From Psilocybe azurescens (taxonomy: Eukaryota; Basidiomycota; Agaricomycetes; Agaricales; Agrocybaceae), in the NCBI GenBank assembly GCA_023853785.1, contig JAJIRX010000630.1, positions 1 to 47,160 of the forward strand: a stretch of DNA of 47,160 bases. The letters are read 5' to 3'. The notes under the pieces were generated by a model. It ran no database searches. It was not told where the DNA came from and saw nothing but the letters and a program-made list of their open reading frames with translations. Position 1 is the stretch's first letter. The number at the start of each line of letters is the position of its first letter. Position numbers and translations under genes: made by a program. This document shows positions 1 through 10,626 of this stretch, piece after piece.

Positions 1-654
1 GAAAAACTAGTCATGTCCTGGTGTAAAGAAAAAGCATCAGAACGTTGGGAAAAGCGGTTCGTATCGCGAGCCGCAGAGCACAACGAAAGTGTTCTTGTAC
101 TTAAAACCAGATACGACGAAGTATGGAATTGGTTCTCAGCTGCCGAACTTGGTAAAGCTGTTGCAGTACTGGTCAGAGTGGTATACCAGCGCTGAGAATG
201 GAGATTACTCAATCTCCGCATCCAGACCCTTATCAAAACCTAGTGGCGATGAGGTGCATGGACTCGATGATGTTAAGCCGGACCTGTTCGCAGTGATCCC
301 GGTTGACGGAGAAGACATGTACGTACCAGACCTACGGAAGATAGGACTACTCGGAAGTCGTTGGATTGTGTCCCGGAAACGTAACACAAATCTCTTCATT
401 ACCTTGCAAATGTACGGAAGAAAACAGTTTTCGTAAACTGGATGAAAACATCGCCGAACAAGGTGGTGTCGTTCCTTTGATTCAAGAGCGTTAATAAAGA
501 TTATCAATCTGATTCGGTAAAAGCTATTGAACAGAACATTGCAGCAAGCGACAACGAGATAATACTACATCGACGATCGCGGTCTCCAGACCGGGAACAT
601 CCAGAATGGCAGAAGCTCAAGCGAATAATCGATGAAATAATTTCTGAGCTTTAG
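1..654 (+). pseudogene. Unidentified broken protein-coding fragment
   Basis: Three stretches of protein-like sequence follow each other in different frames: about 13-195, 89-436 (115 residues, with a W-x-x-W-Y-T-S-A-E-N-G segment) and 496-654. The last is a charged C-terminal tail ending ...DEIISEL and a TAG at 652-654. The order and similar charged character suggest one gene broken by at least two frameshifts, with its 5' part outside the window. I do not recognise the family. No domain, signal peptide or membrane segment is visible, so no function can be given. It could also be chance open frames, but the continuous polar and charged composition across the joins argues mildly for a decayed gene. 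Confidence 0.35.
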
Positions 655-1404
655 CGTCCATACAAACCCCAAACCGTATGTAATTATTAAATGCTATAGA
701 GTGACTCACATCAACTCACAAGCACACTTTGATTCGTAATAGCCAAACCCAACCCAACCCAAACCCAAACCGAACTTACCCAAACAGGTAATACTAACAG
801 TTACCTTATTAGGGAAGGATACCGCTATTCGCATCGACGGTTGAATTGTCGAAACGTCTCGATCGAGTATCTCGGATCTTACCCAGCAAGCACCGCTGGT
901 TTAGTAAGCAACGCCCAACACCTAGGTTAGTAAGCGCCGAACACGGCCTTTACCGCCCGGATTAGTAGGTTCGAACCCAGAAACTTGGCCTTGTACAAAG
1001 TAGGTCAACCCGGGCCGGACTCGTCTTCGGACTTGGCGGGCAGCGTTAGTAGTATGAATAGACTGCTATTATTGCAGAAGTCTATGGTCTATTCTCGACC
1101 TGGTTGGTAAGCTATTACTCGGATATGACTAACGTTTAGTCAGAAACACTAGATCGGAGCAACTCTAGTCCACCGATTCATAATCAAAGTGACTCGATAA
1201 CTAATCATCCACGATATTATTGGAAACGAGCTTGATCAGCTCTATTGTAATTAGTCAGTAAGACCTCTGACGTTCCCGTTTTAGGACGAGAAAGATTACA
1301 AAGGTAATACAAAACGATTAGGAATCGATGGTCGATTCGCTAAGAATAGGCGCTTAGCTTAGTAAACACGCGCTTATTTTAGGAGCATATAGTAATATTC
1401 CTTA
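655..1404 (+). repeat. Non-coding element leading to the hammerhead ribozyme
   Basis: No open frame is credible here. The stretch starts with an imperfect AACCC/AAACCC array (about 740-775) and has three similar words TTAGTAAGC / TTAGTAAGC / TTAGTAGG near 902, 925 and 962. A perfect tRNA T-loop-like word GGTTCGAACCC lies at about 968-978, with a possible A-box-like TGGTTTAGTAAG about 60 nt upstream. It runs directly into the ribozyme at 1405-1482. Non-coding DNA ending in a hammerhead is the organisation of retrozymes and of some tRNA-related retroposons. That classification is inferred; no LTR, target duplication or second ribozyme was found. Confidence 0.35.
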
Positions 1405-1482
1405 CGTACGATAGCTACTGATGAGTCTATAAAGACGAAATGGCTACTTTGGATAACCCTCCAAAGCTATTTAGCCTGTACG
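1405..1482 (+). ncRNA. Type I hammerhead self-cleaving ribozyme
   Basis: All conserved core elements are present in the right order. CTGATGA is at 1418-1424. Stem II is GTCT (1425-1428) paired with AGAC (1433-1436) across an ATAA tetraloop. GAAA is at 1437-1440. Stem III pairs 1440-1444 with 1466-1470 and 1448-1453 with 1460-1465 (loop TAACCC, bulge TAC 1445-1447). U17 is at 1471, giving predicted cleavage between 1471 and 1472. Stem I pairs 1472-1475 with 1414-1417 and 1478-1482 with 1405-1409, separated by an internal loop (GATA against CT) where known hammerheads make their loop-loop contact. Stem I is the open helix, so this is type I. A competing hairpin (1442-1447 with 1466/1472-1476) could form an inactive fold. 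Hammerheads are known in retrozymes, Penelope-like elements and viroid-like RNAs; here it closes a non-coding element. Confidence 0.88.
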
Positions 1483-1679
1483 CCCCACACTCATAGTGTA
1501 ACACACAGCCTTTGCATTGATTTGCGCCCCCCCTCACCCCAGGCTGTATCCGGTTGGGGGCGAGGAGGGTGAGAAGGGGGCAGAGGGGATGCAGGAGTAT
1601 AGTTTGCCGCTAAGCACTGCTAAGGAGATGAAGGGAGGCTAGGCATAATCCCATTATACGCTTCAGGTGTGCCTTCTTC
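1483..1679. other. Non-coding, G/C-tract stretch
   Basis: Contains a C-run (about 1526-1534) and a G-rich stretch (about 1555-1590) but no coding signal. It separates the ribozyme element from the decarboxylase fragment. Nothing further is recognisable. Confidence 0.4.
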
Positions 1680-2420
1680 CCTTCCTGCGAACTCGAACGG
1701 ATGTGTATGCTAATGTCATCGCTGACGCAACCTAGAGCGAAATATCAGCCATCTGACGCGCTCGTCAGCGCTTCTGGCGGCAGTACCTCACGCAGTACAA
1801 CACGGACAACATGTGCGCGCTATCCTACCTCGAGCTGTGCACGATGCTCGACTCACTCGGGTCCACGCTCACCCGGCCACCGTGACCTTGTTCTTCACGC
1901 TGCTATGGGAAGCGCCCGCTTGAGGACGAGATTAGCATCGAACAGGCGGTCATGTGTTTGGAGCAGGATCTTGGGCACCCAGAGGATGAGAAGCAAGCGC
2001 TTTTAGTAGGAGTAGGGACGCGAGAGAAGGAGAGGATGAAGAGATCTCGACGAAGCGCGGTGCCGTCTATTGTGGGTGCCCTTGGGCCGCGAGGGGGAGG
2101 AGGTCGCGTTGGAGCTGGGTAAATTGGACTTTGAAAAGTGGTTCCACCATGCATTATCAAAGAAGGCCACCTCCAAAGATTCCAACCCCGTTGAACGCGT
2201 CATAAACGCCGAGAACTGCCCACTATGCCACCGCCTGCGGCTCAAATCGAAAAGCGGAGATGGACATTGTCACGCACCTCGCGGTGTGCGCGTCGAGGAC
2301 TGGAACAAGGTAGACAATATTGTGGCCGATTTTGTCACAGCGAGTCAGGCGCAGAGGAAATGGTATGCGAAGGTGCTTGGGAGGAGAGGAGGGGATTATA
2401 GGATTGGGGCGGTGAGTTTT
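1680..2420 (+). pseudogene. Phosphatidylserine decarboxylase (PSD2 type) fragment
   Basis: Fungal PSD2-type enzymes decarboxylate phosphatidylserine to phosphatidylethanolamine; they carry C2 and EF-hand regions before the catalytic domain. From 1688 one frame reads TDVYANVIADAT, then FWRQYLTQYNTD and YLELCTMLDSLGSTLT, resembling the EF-hand part. It is interrupted by stops at about 1724 and 1742 and by shifts near 1880. From 2070 another frame gives LDFEKWF, a CPLCHR cysteine knuckle, VEDWNKVDNIV and FVTASQAQRKWYAKVL, which matches the segment just before the catalytic domain in basidiomycete homologues. A donor-like GGTGAG at about 2410 follows. The catalytic domain with its autocleavage site is absent, so this is a truncated, non-functional copy. 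Family assignment rests on remembered motifs and should be checked by search. Confidence 0.62.
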
Positions 2421-3224
2421 TTGTTTTATTTTTTTGGTAGTTGGGAAGTCGTGTGGACGCGTGGATACAAAAGTACAAATTTGACTGTATACAGGTGCGG
2501 GTGTAATGGGATGGGATCGATATGTTGAGAAGTCTAATTTTGGTTTGTCACGATGCTGGAGTAATTTCGTCTAGTATCATCTCGTTGGCTTGAGCAGTGG
2601 CGTGTTTGTCTTGATGTTGTGGGTCCTAGATGCTGTGTTCTGACGCTTTCCAGGCTGAGACAGAACGAGAGTTCTACATTGCCATTTTCTATATTATCAG
2701 CTGCACTCGATAGGTCTGTTGTTAGCTTCCGTTCTTCTTGGGCACTTATTTGTTGGACTGGCGATATAATGTGCTGATACGCTGGTTTCAATATACCCCG
2801 ATTTGAAGGAACTGGAGACAATACGGGTCAGATATGGCTCAACATCATCGACTCAGACATATCAATGGTCATAGGGGATCGCCATTCACGAACAGGGTGC
2901 CGACGTATCCAATGATCTCTAGAGATAGTGGTGTCGCAACTCTGTTCTTGATTTCCTATCCTCTAGTAGTAGTATAGACCTACTTGTCTCACTTAACACA
3001 ATATCCCCATCCCCATTCATCCCCACTCCACTCAAATTCATGTCCCTTTATTATCGTCTCACTCCCTGTCCTTGATTTCATAGATGAGATACGGCTTAAG
3101 TATAAGTCGTGCACCATCTTTGCTCCATATCTCTTCTTCCAGTGTGCTGTGTCCTCCTCCCTGAGACTTGGAAATGAACTGCCACTGTCAACAGGCTAAT
3201 AAAGGGCTCCGATCACGCCTAAGA
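2421..3224. other. No gene recognised
   Basis: Short open frames on both strands have no recognisable composition or motif. A mild run of similar CCCCATCC/CCCCACTCC words lies near 3005-3035. I see no gene, RNA or clear mobile element boundary here. Confidence 0.4.
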
Positions 3225-3450
3225 GATGTAGCGCAACGGTCTACAATGCTGAGTCCACGATTAGTCCGAGTGCATGATGAGAGTCGGGAGGATTTGCATC
3301 GGCTGGGATGGGAAGTTTTGGCAGGAGCAAGGGATCAGATATACTGTGAGAGGGGCAGTGAGCAATACCAATAGCGAAGAGAATAAGGACGAGAAAGTCA
3401 ATGAAGATGTTTCAAAACTCAATGTTCGACCGGCAACGGGTTATCCGTTC
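3225..3450 (+). pseudogene. Second copy of the gene X tail (degenerate)
   Basis: Aligns by eye with 9520-9760. Both begin near GCGCAAC, share ATGAGAGTCGGG followed by a GATTTGC word, and translate to related peptides: DESREDL...LGWEV here and NESRADLPAWGVGV there. Both continue into an acidic stretch (NSEENKDEKVNEDVSKLN here; SDSEDENEDADDIVRNLN there). The gene itself is not identified. This copy contains only the acidic tail segment, without the membrane-like N-terminal part seen at 8446, so it is a duplicated fragment. Similarity is moderate, so the relationship is likely but not certain. Confidence 0.45.
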
Positions 3451-4709
3451 TCGATAACGGCCCCTCACACACATCCGTACTGCTCTTCATCAAGATTCAC
3501 AAGGTTTCGTTCCCTGTCCTCAGGTCGTCATGTATTTTCCCATTCTATTCCGAGCTACTTTTGTGTATTTTAATCATCATAAGTCATAGAGAATGTGTAC
3601 TTCATTCTGAGTTCGTGGCGATATTATATGTGTTCTTTATTTTAGGCTCATGGGATCCTTGAATGTACCAGACTAGTCTGAATTTACATCCATTGATACC
3701 CCATTCCGAATTTCCACCTTCCATAATTCGATATTGAATATTGTAGTACGGTGATCTCATCCTATCTCAAAATACAGTGGCTTCAAAGTTCATGCATAGC
3801 AACGATCAACTCGATGTCGGCCATTAACGGACATGGTGAGTGCCGTATGATAATTCCTCTTTGAGCTGCTCCCGTATGTCGTCCCCTTTCCAGACATGCT
3901 CGTACCCTTCATTGGCATCGAGAGCCCCTTTTATGACTTTTCCTGCTCTATCGCTTCATAGTCCCAAGGATAAATTAGGCCGACTGGTCACTGTTACCAT
4001 ATCCCGCGGTGTGAGATAGACCTGCAACAAATCAACGGGGTGACCAGATGATTTTCAACTCATCTCACATATCTCGGATCAGGTTGCTGCATACGCATAT
4101 CTGATTTTAAAAATGTGAGTGTATGACGGTTGGATGGTGTGCCCAAATATCATGATGGTGTTTTGAGCACTATGCTATTTAGTTTACACATCCCTCGAGC
4201 TCACCTCGGTCATGATATGTTGAGCAGATGGTCTTCTTAATATGTCCAGCTACGTCGGACGGCGTAAGAGATTATGGATGTGAGCAGATGACACCTGAAA
4301 CTTGGGTCACTTTGTGTATCAGGATCATACCCGACTGCCGCTTTGTACGCGCCTGACTGACAAAATAGCGAATGGTGTAGTTTGGGAATATTATGAAAGG
4401 TCATAAGCATTAATAATCAAAGTATTTGTGTATGCAGTGCTCATCTCAGAAAATTTTGCAGGCACAATACATGAATGCACTTAGGGACAAGACTGCAAAT
4501 TATGTACCAAACCAGCTACTTGTTTAATGCAACATATCGGACAAAGCGGTTTTGGTGAAGACACTATTGTATGTCTGGTGGGTGAACTGAGGTGGTCGAA
4601 TCATGGTCGTTTCAGGATAATGCCTCATGATACAAGAATACTATAGTAGATTGACACATATAAGATGATGCTCAGTGCATAATTATCCTCAATTCTAAAG
4701 CATCATACA
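3451..4709. other. Non-coding region upstream of the membrane protein gene
   Basis: No credible coding frame exceeds about 40 codons beyond 3573. The last few hundred bases would hold the promoter of the gene starting at 4710, but no clear TATA box or other element stands out. Confidence 0.4.
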
Positions 4710-6112
4710 ATGTCTACGCCTGACATGACAATGTCAGTCAATGCACAAGAAGAAGTTATTAGAGCCAACCTCAATAGCTCAATGCTTTTGAATTTTCTTA
4801 TAGGTAAATCTCCACTTCTGTGAATATCCCCAACACAAACCTATATGTGTCAGGCATTTACACCGTGGTATATGGAGGAACCATGTACCTTTACTGTGGG
4901 TTCTTTTATTAACTTGAAAGGAAATTTGTCAATGATGTGTCCTACAGTATCCAAGAAGCCTGCAAACTTGAACCATCACATCGTTCTATTAACCATTTCA
5001 GTGCTTTATTTGCTATGCTTCTTGGACTTTGTTGTGCAATGGTACTACCTTGACTGGGTAGTTGTCATTACTGGAGACACACAAGAATCAATATTTTGGG
5101 CCACAGTAGGGGTGGCCTTCAATGGACCTGGGTACTTTGTATCCTTCTTGAGAATTTCTTGTGGATTAGTTTCCGACGGACTATTGGTTGGTCTTTATCA
5201 TTGATTACTACTTAATTCTCATCAATGTCTTGACAGGTATGGAGATGCTACCACATCTGGGGACAATCGTTCTGGGCTGATTTCGGTCCCATTGATACTT
5301 TTAGTTGCGGAATTAGGTGAGCTCTGGATGAGAGTTCAGCGTGAAAAATTCCAGTAATTACATGTTATTTTAGGTCTCTTCATTGCGACAATGGCTTTAA
5401 ATGTGATATTTGGTGCGATATCCAATGATGCAAATGCAGTTCTATTCAATAATATCACAAGTGCCCTGGTGTTTGTTTCACTGGGCACCACTGTGATAAC
5501 AACATTTCTTATTGGTTACAAAATACATTCCGTTTCTCGATTAAAGGGTTCACCATCCAAAGGACTATTCAACCGCATTTTTATAATAATCATCGAGTCA
5601 GCTGCAGCTTACTCACTGATCCTCCTCCTCGATGCCATCACCATTGTTGTTCCGTCAGTCAATATTTTGGGATCTCCCTTGAGCGAGGCGGAGTATTACA
5701 TGCAAGCGATTGTCACTGTTTCTGCAGTGCGTATCTTCCAATACTGATCTGCACATCATGTGTCTTTAACCTAGAAACAGGGATGGCCCCAACAATTCTG
5801 GTTGCTAGAATTGCTACAAACGACAATCAAACAGTTGCATGCTCTACAATAACTCACATATCTGGCTTACAATCCGGATCAGAGCAAGAGAGTGACAGCG
5901 ACCGCAGTGGAAATGCCACCAGAGGAGATATTGGCATCTCATTTCATGCAGATGATGCGGTGCCGAGACCCGTGATCGAAGTGAAGGGGAGTCCAGTATG
6001 GATGCCACAGTTGGGGACAATCAGGTCTAAAGCTCATTGCAGGACTGTAATAGCAGGCGATAGTGGATCTATTCAATATCAGATTTTACTTCTTTTGCTT
6101 CTCTTTTCTTAA
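4710..6112 (+). CDS. Seven-helix basidiomycete membrane protein, interrupted by two single-base indels
   Basis: Six exons: 4710-4803, 4854-4895, 4948-5186, 5237-5316, 5374-5726 and 5781-6112, with GT-AG introns of about 50-57 nt. The start ATG is followed by a polar N-terminus, then helix 1 (LLNFLIGIYTVVYGGTMYLY across two introns). Further helices are at HHIVLLTISVLYLLCF, SDGLLVWRC, SVPLILLVAELGLFI, ITSALVFVSLGTTVITTFLI, SAAAYSLILLLDAITIVV and MQAIVTVSA-GMAPTILVARIA. The C-terminus is soluble and acidic, 80-90 residues. Large lineage-expanded families with this plan are common in Agaricomycetes; their substrate or ligand is unknown to me. The frame shifts by one base at about 5275 (TGGG run) and again at the last splice junction (5781). 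Both sites are G runs, so assembly error and early decay are both possible. Otherwise this is the best preserved gene in the window. Confidence 0.72.
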
Positions 6113-6864
6113 ATTTATATTTAACATTTTACAATTGCTATACGTCGAGGCAACAGTTTCTCTTTTGAGTATTTAAGATATTTGTTCTTTCTTCTACGTT
6201 GTTATTTGGTCTCATACTTACTTTCTCATTCTCGCATTAACCGCCCACCCACATAGAAGCAATTCTACATCATCTTGATTCTGGAATTGCGAGTTGTATA
6301 AAAATATATGAGTGTGAGTGTAAACTATTAATATTGTCCCTCTGTCCCTAACAGGGAGAAATAGGCAGAAGAAGAATTCTCACCATCAGAATGTGAGTGC
6401 TTATGTTAAACGTCAGCTTCACTGAATTGAATACATATGTAGCGCTAGCATTTATTTGCACGATGCGTACGATCGGCACGTCAGAGCAGTATGAATTTCT
6501 TGGAGATCTGACCATCAGGCATCCAGCTGTTGACTCGCATTCCTTAAATCACATTTAAATGCGAGCTCTACTGCCCCATTGTGTGCCCCACCGCAAGCGC
6601 ACTTATACAAACCCCTACCAGTGCACAACCCATCCGCCAGAGTTTCCTGCAATGGCATGCAGTCGAGGCGCACGTAGAGCAGCAAATTCACATGTCCAAA
6701 TTTATGACTCTTGCGTCCTACCTTAAGTCTTATGAGTTCAAACAGTGAGAGCTCAGTGAGAAGGCGTGTGTTGTCCGAGTTGTTCCGGAGGAGCAAGTTG
6801 CACTAAGCTGAGTACTTGGTATTTTGTTTGATGCTTGAAATCAGGTGTAATTAACGCATTGGGC
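6113..6864. other. 3' flank, no gene recognised
   Basis: AT-rich sequence follows the stop (possible 3' UTR and poly(A) region at 6113-6180). Remaining short frames have no recognisable features. Confidence 0.4.
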
Positions 6865-7205
6865 AGCTGGAAGATAGAAAGGATGAATGACATGCCTACA
6901 GAACAAGTACGTCCACATGGACTCTCCATAAGACTCCCCACGACACGAAAAGACGATTGTGTGTACCGAATGGGAAATAGAGAGGTGGCCTGGTACGCAT
7001 ATACATTCAAACCAGTAGTTCGTTACTCTCCTTGTCCATACATGAGTCGGAACAAATAAGTAAGATGGCAAGAGTAGAGGTCGAGATTGTAGGCAGTAAA
7101 ATATAAGCAGAACTATCCCATCTAGACGTCGAGGATACGTCCACGTATACCATGAATGGTTGATATCTGGGAGGACATCACGGAAGATGGAAGAGGGGTT
7201 GTACG
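6865..7205 (+). repeat. Dispersed repeat A, copy 1
   Basis: Aligns over about 340 bp with 44152-44496 and more weakly with 11288-11590. Shared landmarks in order: AGCTGGAAGATAG, ATGCCTACAGAACA, ACGTACGTCCACATG-like, GTAGTTCGTTAC / GTAGTTCGTAAC, GTCGAGAT, GAGGATACGTCCAC, ATGAATGGTTGATAT and CGGAAGATGG. Every frame is broken, so it is probably non-coding; the family is not recognised. Copy 2 sits immediately after a Sec61 exon, so the repeat is mobile or was carried by segmental duplication. Confidence 0.6.
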
Positions 7206-8445
7206 ATTTTGTGAAGTAAGTAAGGAGATAGAGCAGAGAAATGGGGCCTTTGAAGGCAGCGTAATGTCCAATAATTTCGGTTTGTTGAGAAACATCCACA
7301 TAATTAGAATTGTGGTATCTGATGAAAAATCCGGGCCTGATTTCGTTGAGGATGAAAATGAGACGCATATTTTACTAATGTTGCAGAAGATTCCGTAGCA
7401 CACATAACCGAACAAACGAATTAGCAGAAGGCTCACTACCCCGCAATCAGGTTAACGGCCAACAATAAACATGCTTTCTGCGCTTAATACTACCCTCACT
7501 ACCCTCATGTACAACTCTCAGCACTTTAAGAGAGCTATTAAACATCTGTGTATCATTTCCTGATCAATTATCTTGCTACTGTCTATGACGAGGACATAAC
7601 ACGCAGATAGTTTTCCTGCGAGTCCTGACCAGCTTGAGTAGGGACTTAAGTTCCATCGACGTCCACTGCCTCAGCTCCCGAGTCGCCGACATCACCTCGA
7701 TCAATGGCGAGCCAGATTGAAGCAGACATTCGGTCGTGCCATTTAAAATGCGTGTAGATTCTCCAATAAGAAGAGATCTTTTCAGAATGTGAAGTGAAGA
7801 GAACAAAGAATGGAAAAACATTCGCTTTGTGATGCATCGACGGCGCAACGGTCGGTTGATCACGTGTGACGATCCGGTATTTTCCTCACTCATTGATTAT
7901 CTTCCGATATTGTACAACGTGCGATACACCGACACGTACCGGACCTAATGTCTGCTGGGTCGGAATACCATGCTTATCTGAACCAGGAGATGGGTGGACT
8001 CCGTTCGGTGATCTGTATTCAATGTATGTTTCCGTTCTGTCCTGTTATATTTCCCTATATTTCTCTTCAGTTATCCGTTGACCAGAATTTCTGATATACA
8101 CACAATTCTGAATACCTATCGCTGCGCGTTTTGTACAGTCGATCCTGAAAATCTTCCTCTAATACACTGCAGGATACATTCTGGCGACACGTAGTATTCT
8201 GAATAAGGTGACTCAAAAGGTACGCACACAGTCTCTCCGAACTATTCTGGCTCACTCCAGGGCTTATGCTTTATATATCACTAACACCAAAATTTGTAAT
8301 TATAGCAAATCAACAGACTCAATGTATCGCTCTTCGCACCCGCGCCTCTTTTCCAAAATCGCTTGTTACTGTTACTTGACGCTCGGTACGCTAGCTTTTG
8401 TCTTCGTGCTACCACGCTGTTCGTGAGGAGACTTACATTATGATG
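7206..8445. other. No gene recognised
   Basis: Short frames on both strands without recognisable motifs. No RNA gene, repeat boundary or regulatory site can be supported. Confidence 0.4.
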
Positions 8446-9760
8446 GTTTGACAGAGAAATTGAAGGAACTCTGGGCAATACCGACATGGCTCGTCATTAA
8501 CAAAGGCACCTCGATGGTCGTTGGCCGGGTTATGGGCTGGATATTTAAATTGAGGAAGTCGCAGCGGTACGTGCATCCCATGCATCCCTTCTCTCCGTGT
8601 TTGTCATTCTTTTCCACCATTCCCGTTTTATCCCACCGTTTCCCTCCTTTCATCCCTCTCCCATTCACAAATACTTCGCATGCTCCCCACCACATTCAAT
8701 CACACTCGCCTTATTTTCTCTCATCCCCTCACCCCACTTAATTGACCCCAGTTCATATATCCGTACATGCAGAGCCTTGTCGTCTCAGTGTCTGACCTCG
8801 CATGGGACTCGGACGATCACAAGAATGCTATGCTCGGACACATGCTGATATATTTCGCGATTTACGGTACACTTGGGATGGAGGTATGTGACTTTGCTTT
8901 TGCTTCTCGCTCTTTTATTTTTATTGGGTCATCTTCCCCCTACCCTACCTATTCCCTACCTATTCCCTACCCCTCTCGTTTCCCTTTTCCCTTTTCCCTT
9001 TTCCCTTTTTTCCTTATCCCTTCTCATTCCTCCTAATGCGCATACATCCCACTAACATCTTTTACAGATCAGGTACAGCCAAAGCGTAAGCCTCCTCGCT
9101 TGCGGACACGATCCTCACACCATCAATCATCTCATCCACAACCACGGCGTCGACCTTCATCCTCAGACTCGACACCGATAGGGGAGGCGAGCGTACGCCG
9201 CTCCTCGTAGACTTTGCCGACGAGTGAGAGAATAACGAGCACAATCTAAGAACGCATGCGTCGAGCTCGATGCTTGTACGCTAATCGGTGTCGAGGAAGA
9301 AAGTAGCGGGAGCTCACAGAGTCGCCGTTGTCTTCTACGCCGTTGTCGCCCCGTATCACATTTTCCAGAGTCCCTGGTACCACTTCCGTGTCATCGACTG
9401 GAGTGTCTCAGCATGGACATGACAAAGCCTCCCAAATGCAACACGCATCGGGGCAGGGGACCAAAACAGCATAGAAACTGGAACAGGAGACTCCCGCTCC
9501 CCTCCCGGCAGGCGCAACATGGCAACTTATATCTCGTTCCCGAATAGTCCGAATGAGAGTCGGGCAGATTTGCCGGCGTGGGGTGTCGGTGTCACTCCTG
9601 GCGCTGGGGTAACGGCGGGTGGGAGCAGGGCAGGTAAGGGCAGGTGCGAATGATAGGGATGGATGGGGAGCCGAGTGATAGTGAGGACGAGAATGAGGAT
9701 GCGGATGACATTGTACGAAACCTCAACGGCACTGAGGACCCCGAAAACGGTGCACCCTCT
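8446..9760 (+). pseudogene. Gene X, copy 1 (unidentified membrane-associated protein, degenerate)
   Basis: Likely exons are 8446-8576, 8752-8883 and 9068 onward, with GT-AG introns. The first exon gives LWAIPTWLVINKGTSMVVG and a second hydrophobic segment. The second gives LVVSVSDLAWDSDDHKNAML and MLIYFAIYGTLGMEV. The third gives LDTDRGGERTPLLVDFADE, then a decayed middle, then NESRADLPAWGVGVTPG and an acidic tail SDSEDENEDADDIV near 9665-9720. Exon 1 to exon 2 needs a one-base shift, and stops and shifts follow from 9155 on. Copy 2 at 44497-45070 preserves the middle better (FVGVSIEEGGGPIRGVADVV), so the two copies confirm each other as a real protein. I do not recognise the family. Hydrophobic segments at the N-terminus suggest a membrane protein. 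Confidence 0.5.
8884..9067 (+). repeat. Pyrimidine-rich intron with short tandem repeats
   Basis: The intron of gene X copy 1 contains repeated CCTATTCC words (about 8946-8970) and four near-perfect TTCCCTTT units (about 8981-9012). The corresponding intron of copy 2 (44538-44747) is pyrimidine-rich but lacks the same array, so the expansion occurred after duplication. Confidence 0.55.
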
Positions 9761-10389
9761 CCCCCATGTTTGTGCCCCCTACGCATCCTCCCTCTCAAAG
9801 CTTCTCACCACGCTCCGCCCTCTATACACATAAATTCTCTCTTGCTCAGCACCCTTCTCTCAATCCATGCATTCCTCACTGACGCCGTTGCTACAATATG
9901 CGCTGGAACATAATAGCGCGTCACGGCCTGTGAATGGGCGGTGGGGATGCGTGGGAGATGTGTAGTGTCGGTTACGTTTGTTGTCCTCGAGGGGCATTTT
10001 TGAGGTGAGGATAGGGAGAGGGGTAAGGAGACTGGGAGGATTTATAGGAGGATTTATATGTAGCGCGTTAAGGATATGCTGTACATAGGGACACATTCAT
10101 ATACAAAACAGATAAGTAGTGGGAAAGGAGACAAACATGAGAGGAAGCCAGGCGAGACGAAAATGGTGCTACTCGCAATCTCTGCGCGTATGATGCTCAC
10201 GCCGCTCATGGTCCTTGTGACAAAGAGCGATTGGCATTTTATTTTATTTTCGTTTCTAAGTGTTGTAAAAGCTGGATGTATGCGCCTTTTTCTTTTTAAG
10301 GGGGATTCTGTAACGTTCTTTTCTTCGTCATTCGATTTCTTACCATTTGTAGTTCTTTGATCTCGATTCCTCAACCGTTCTTTCTCTTT
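9761..10389. other. No gene recognised
   Basis: Short frames only; may contain more decayed 3' sequence of gene X. Nothing specific can be supported. Confidence 0.35.
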
Positions 10390-10626
10390 CCTTCCTCTCC
10401 ACTTCACTTCGCCCTCTCTCATACAGCCCGATATTGATATCCGTCGTCGTCAACACCTCCATCTCTCCCTGCCTGCGCTCACTCTCGCACAGATCACGTC
10501 CATTGGCACATCGGGCAGCTTATTCGACGGATACATGGGCCGCACGATATGTTGGAGCTATTGTGTGTTGATACTGGTGGTTATGCTGGGGAGTGCGTCG
10601 GGTGTACTTTGGTTGGCTGACCTTTA
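10390..10626 (+). pseudogene. Unidentified coding remnant with one membrane segment
   Basis: One frame from about 10425 reads a polar stretch, ITSIGTSGSLFDGYMGRTI, and then a hydrophobic segment YCVLILVVMLGSASGVLWL before a TAG at 10625-10627. The composition is protein-like and it lies among other gene remnants. There is no start codon and no match I recognise. It may be a C-terminal membrane-anchor piece of a decayed gene, possibly gene X, or chance. Confidence 0.25.

Noticed and set aside
740..775. AACCC/AAACCC run as a telomere
   Set aside because: The unit is irregular and is not TTAGGG; too short and inside other sequence.
835..870. CGAAACGTC context resembling the 3' half of a second hammerhead
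   Set aside because: No CTGATGA-like core precedes it and stem II cannot be drawn, so only the motif at 1405-1482 is accepted.
3220..3300. A-box-like TAGCGCAACGG as a tRNA gene
   Set aside because: No B-box at the right distance and no cloverleaf; it lies in the gene X tail copy.
6841..7436. Long minus-strand open frames over repeat A
   Set aside because: The same strand in copies 2 and 3 is broken and no protein motif is recognisable; treated as chance frames in a repeat.
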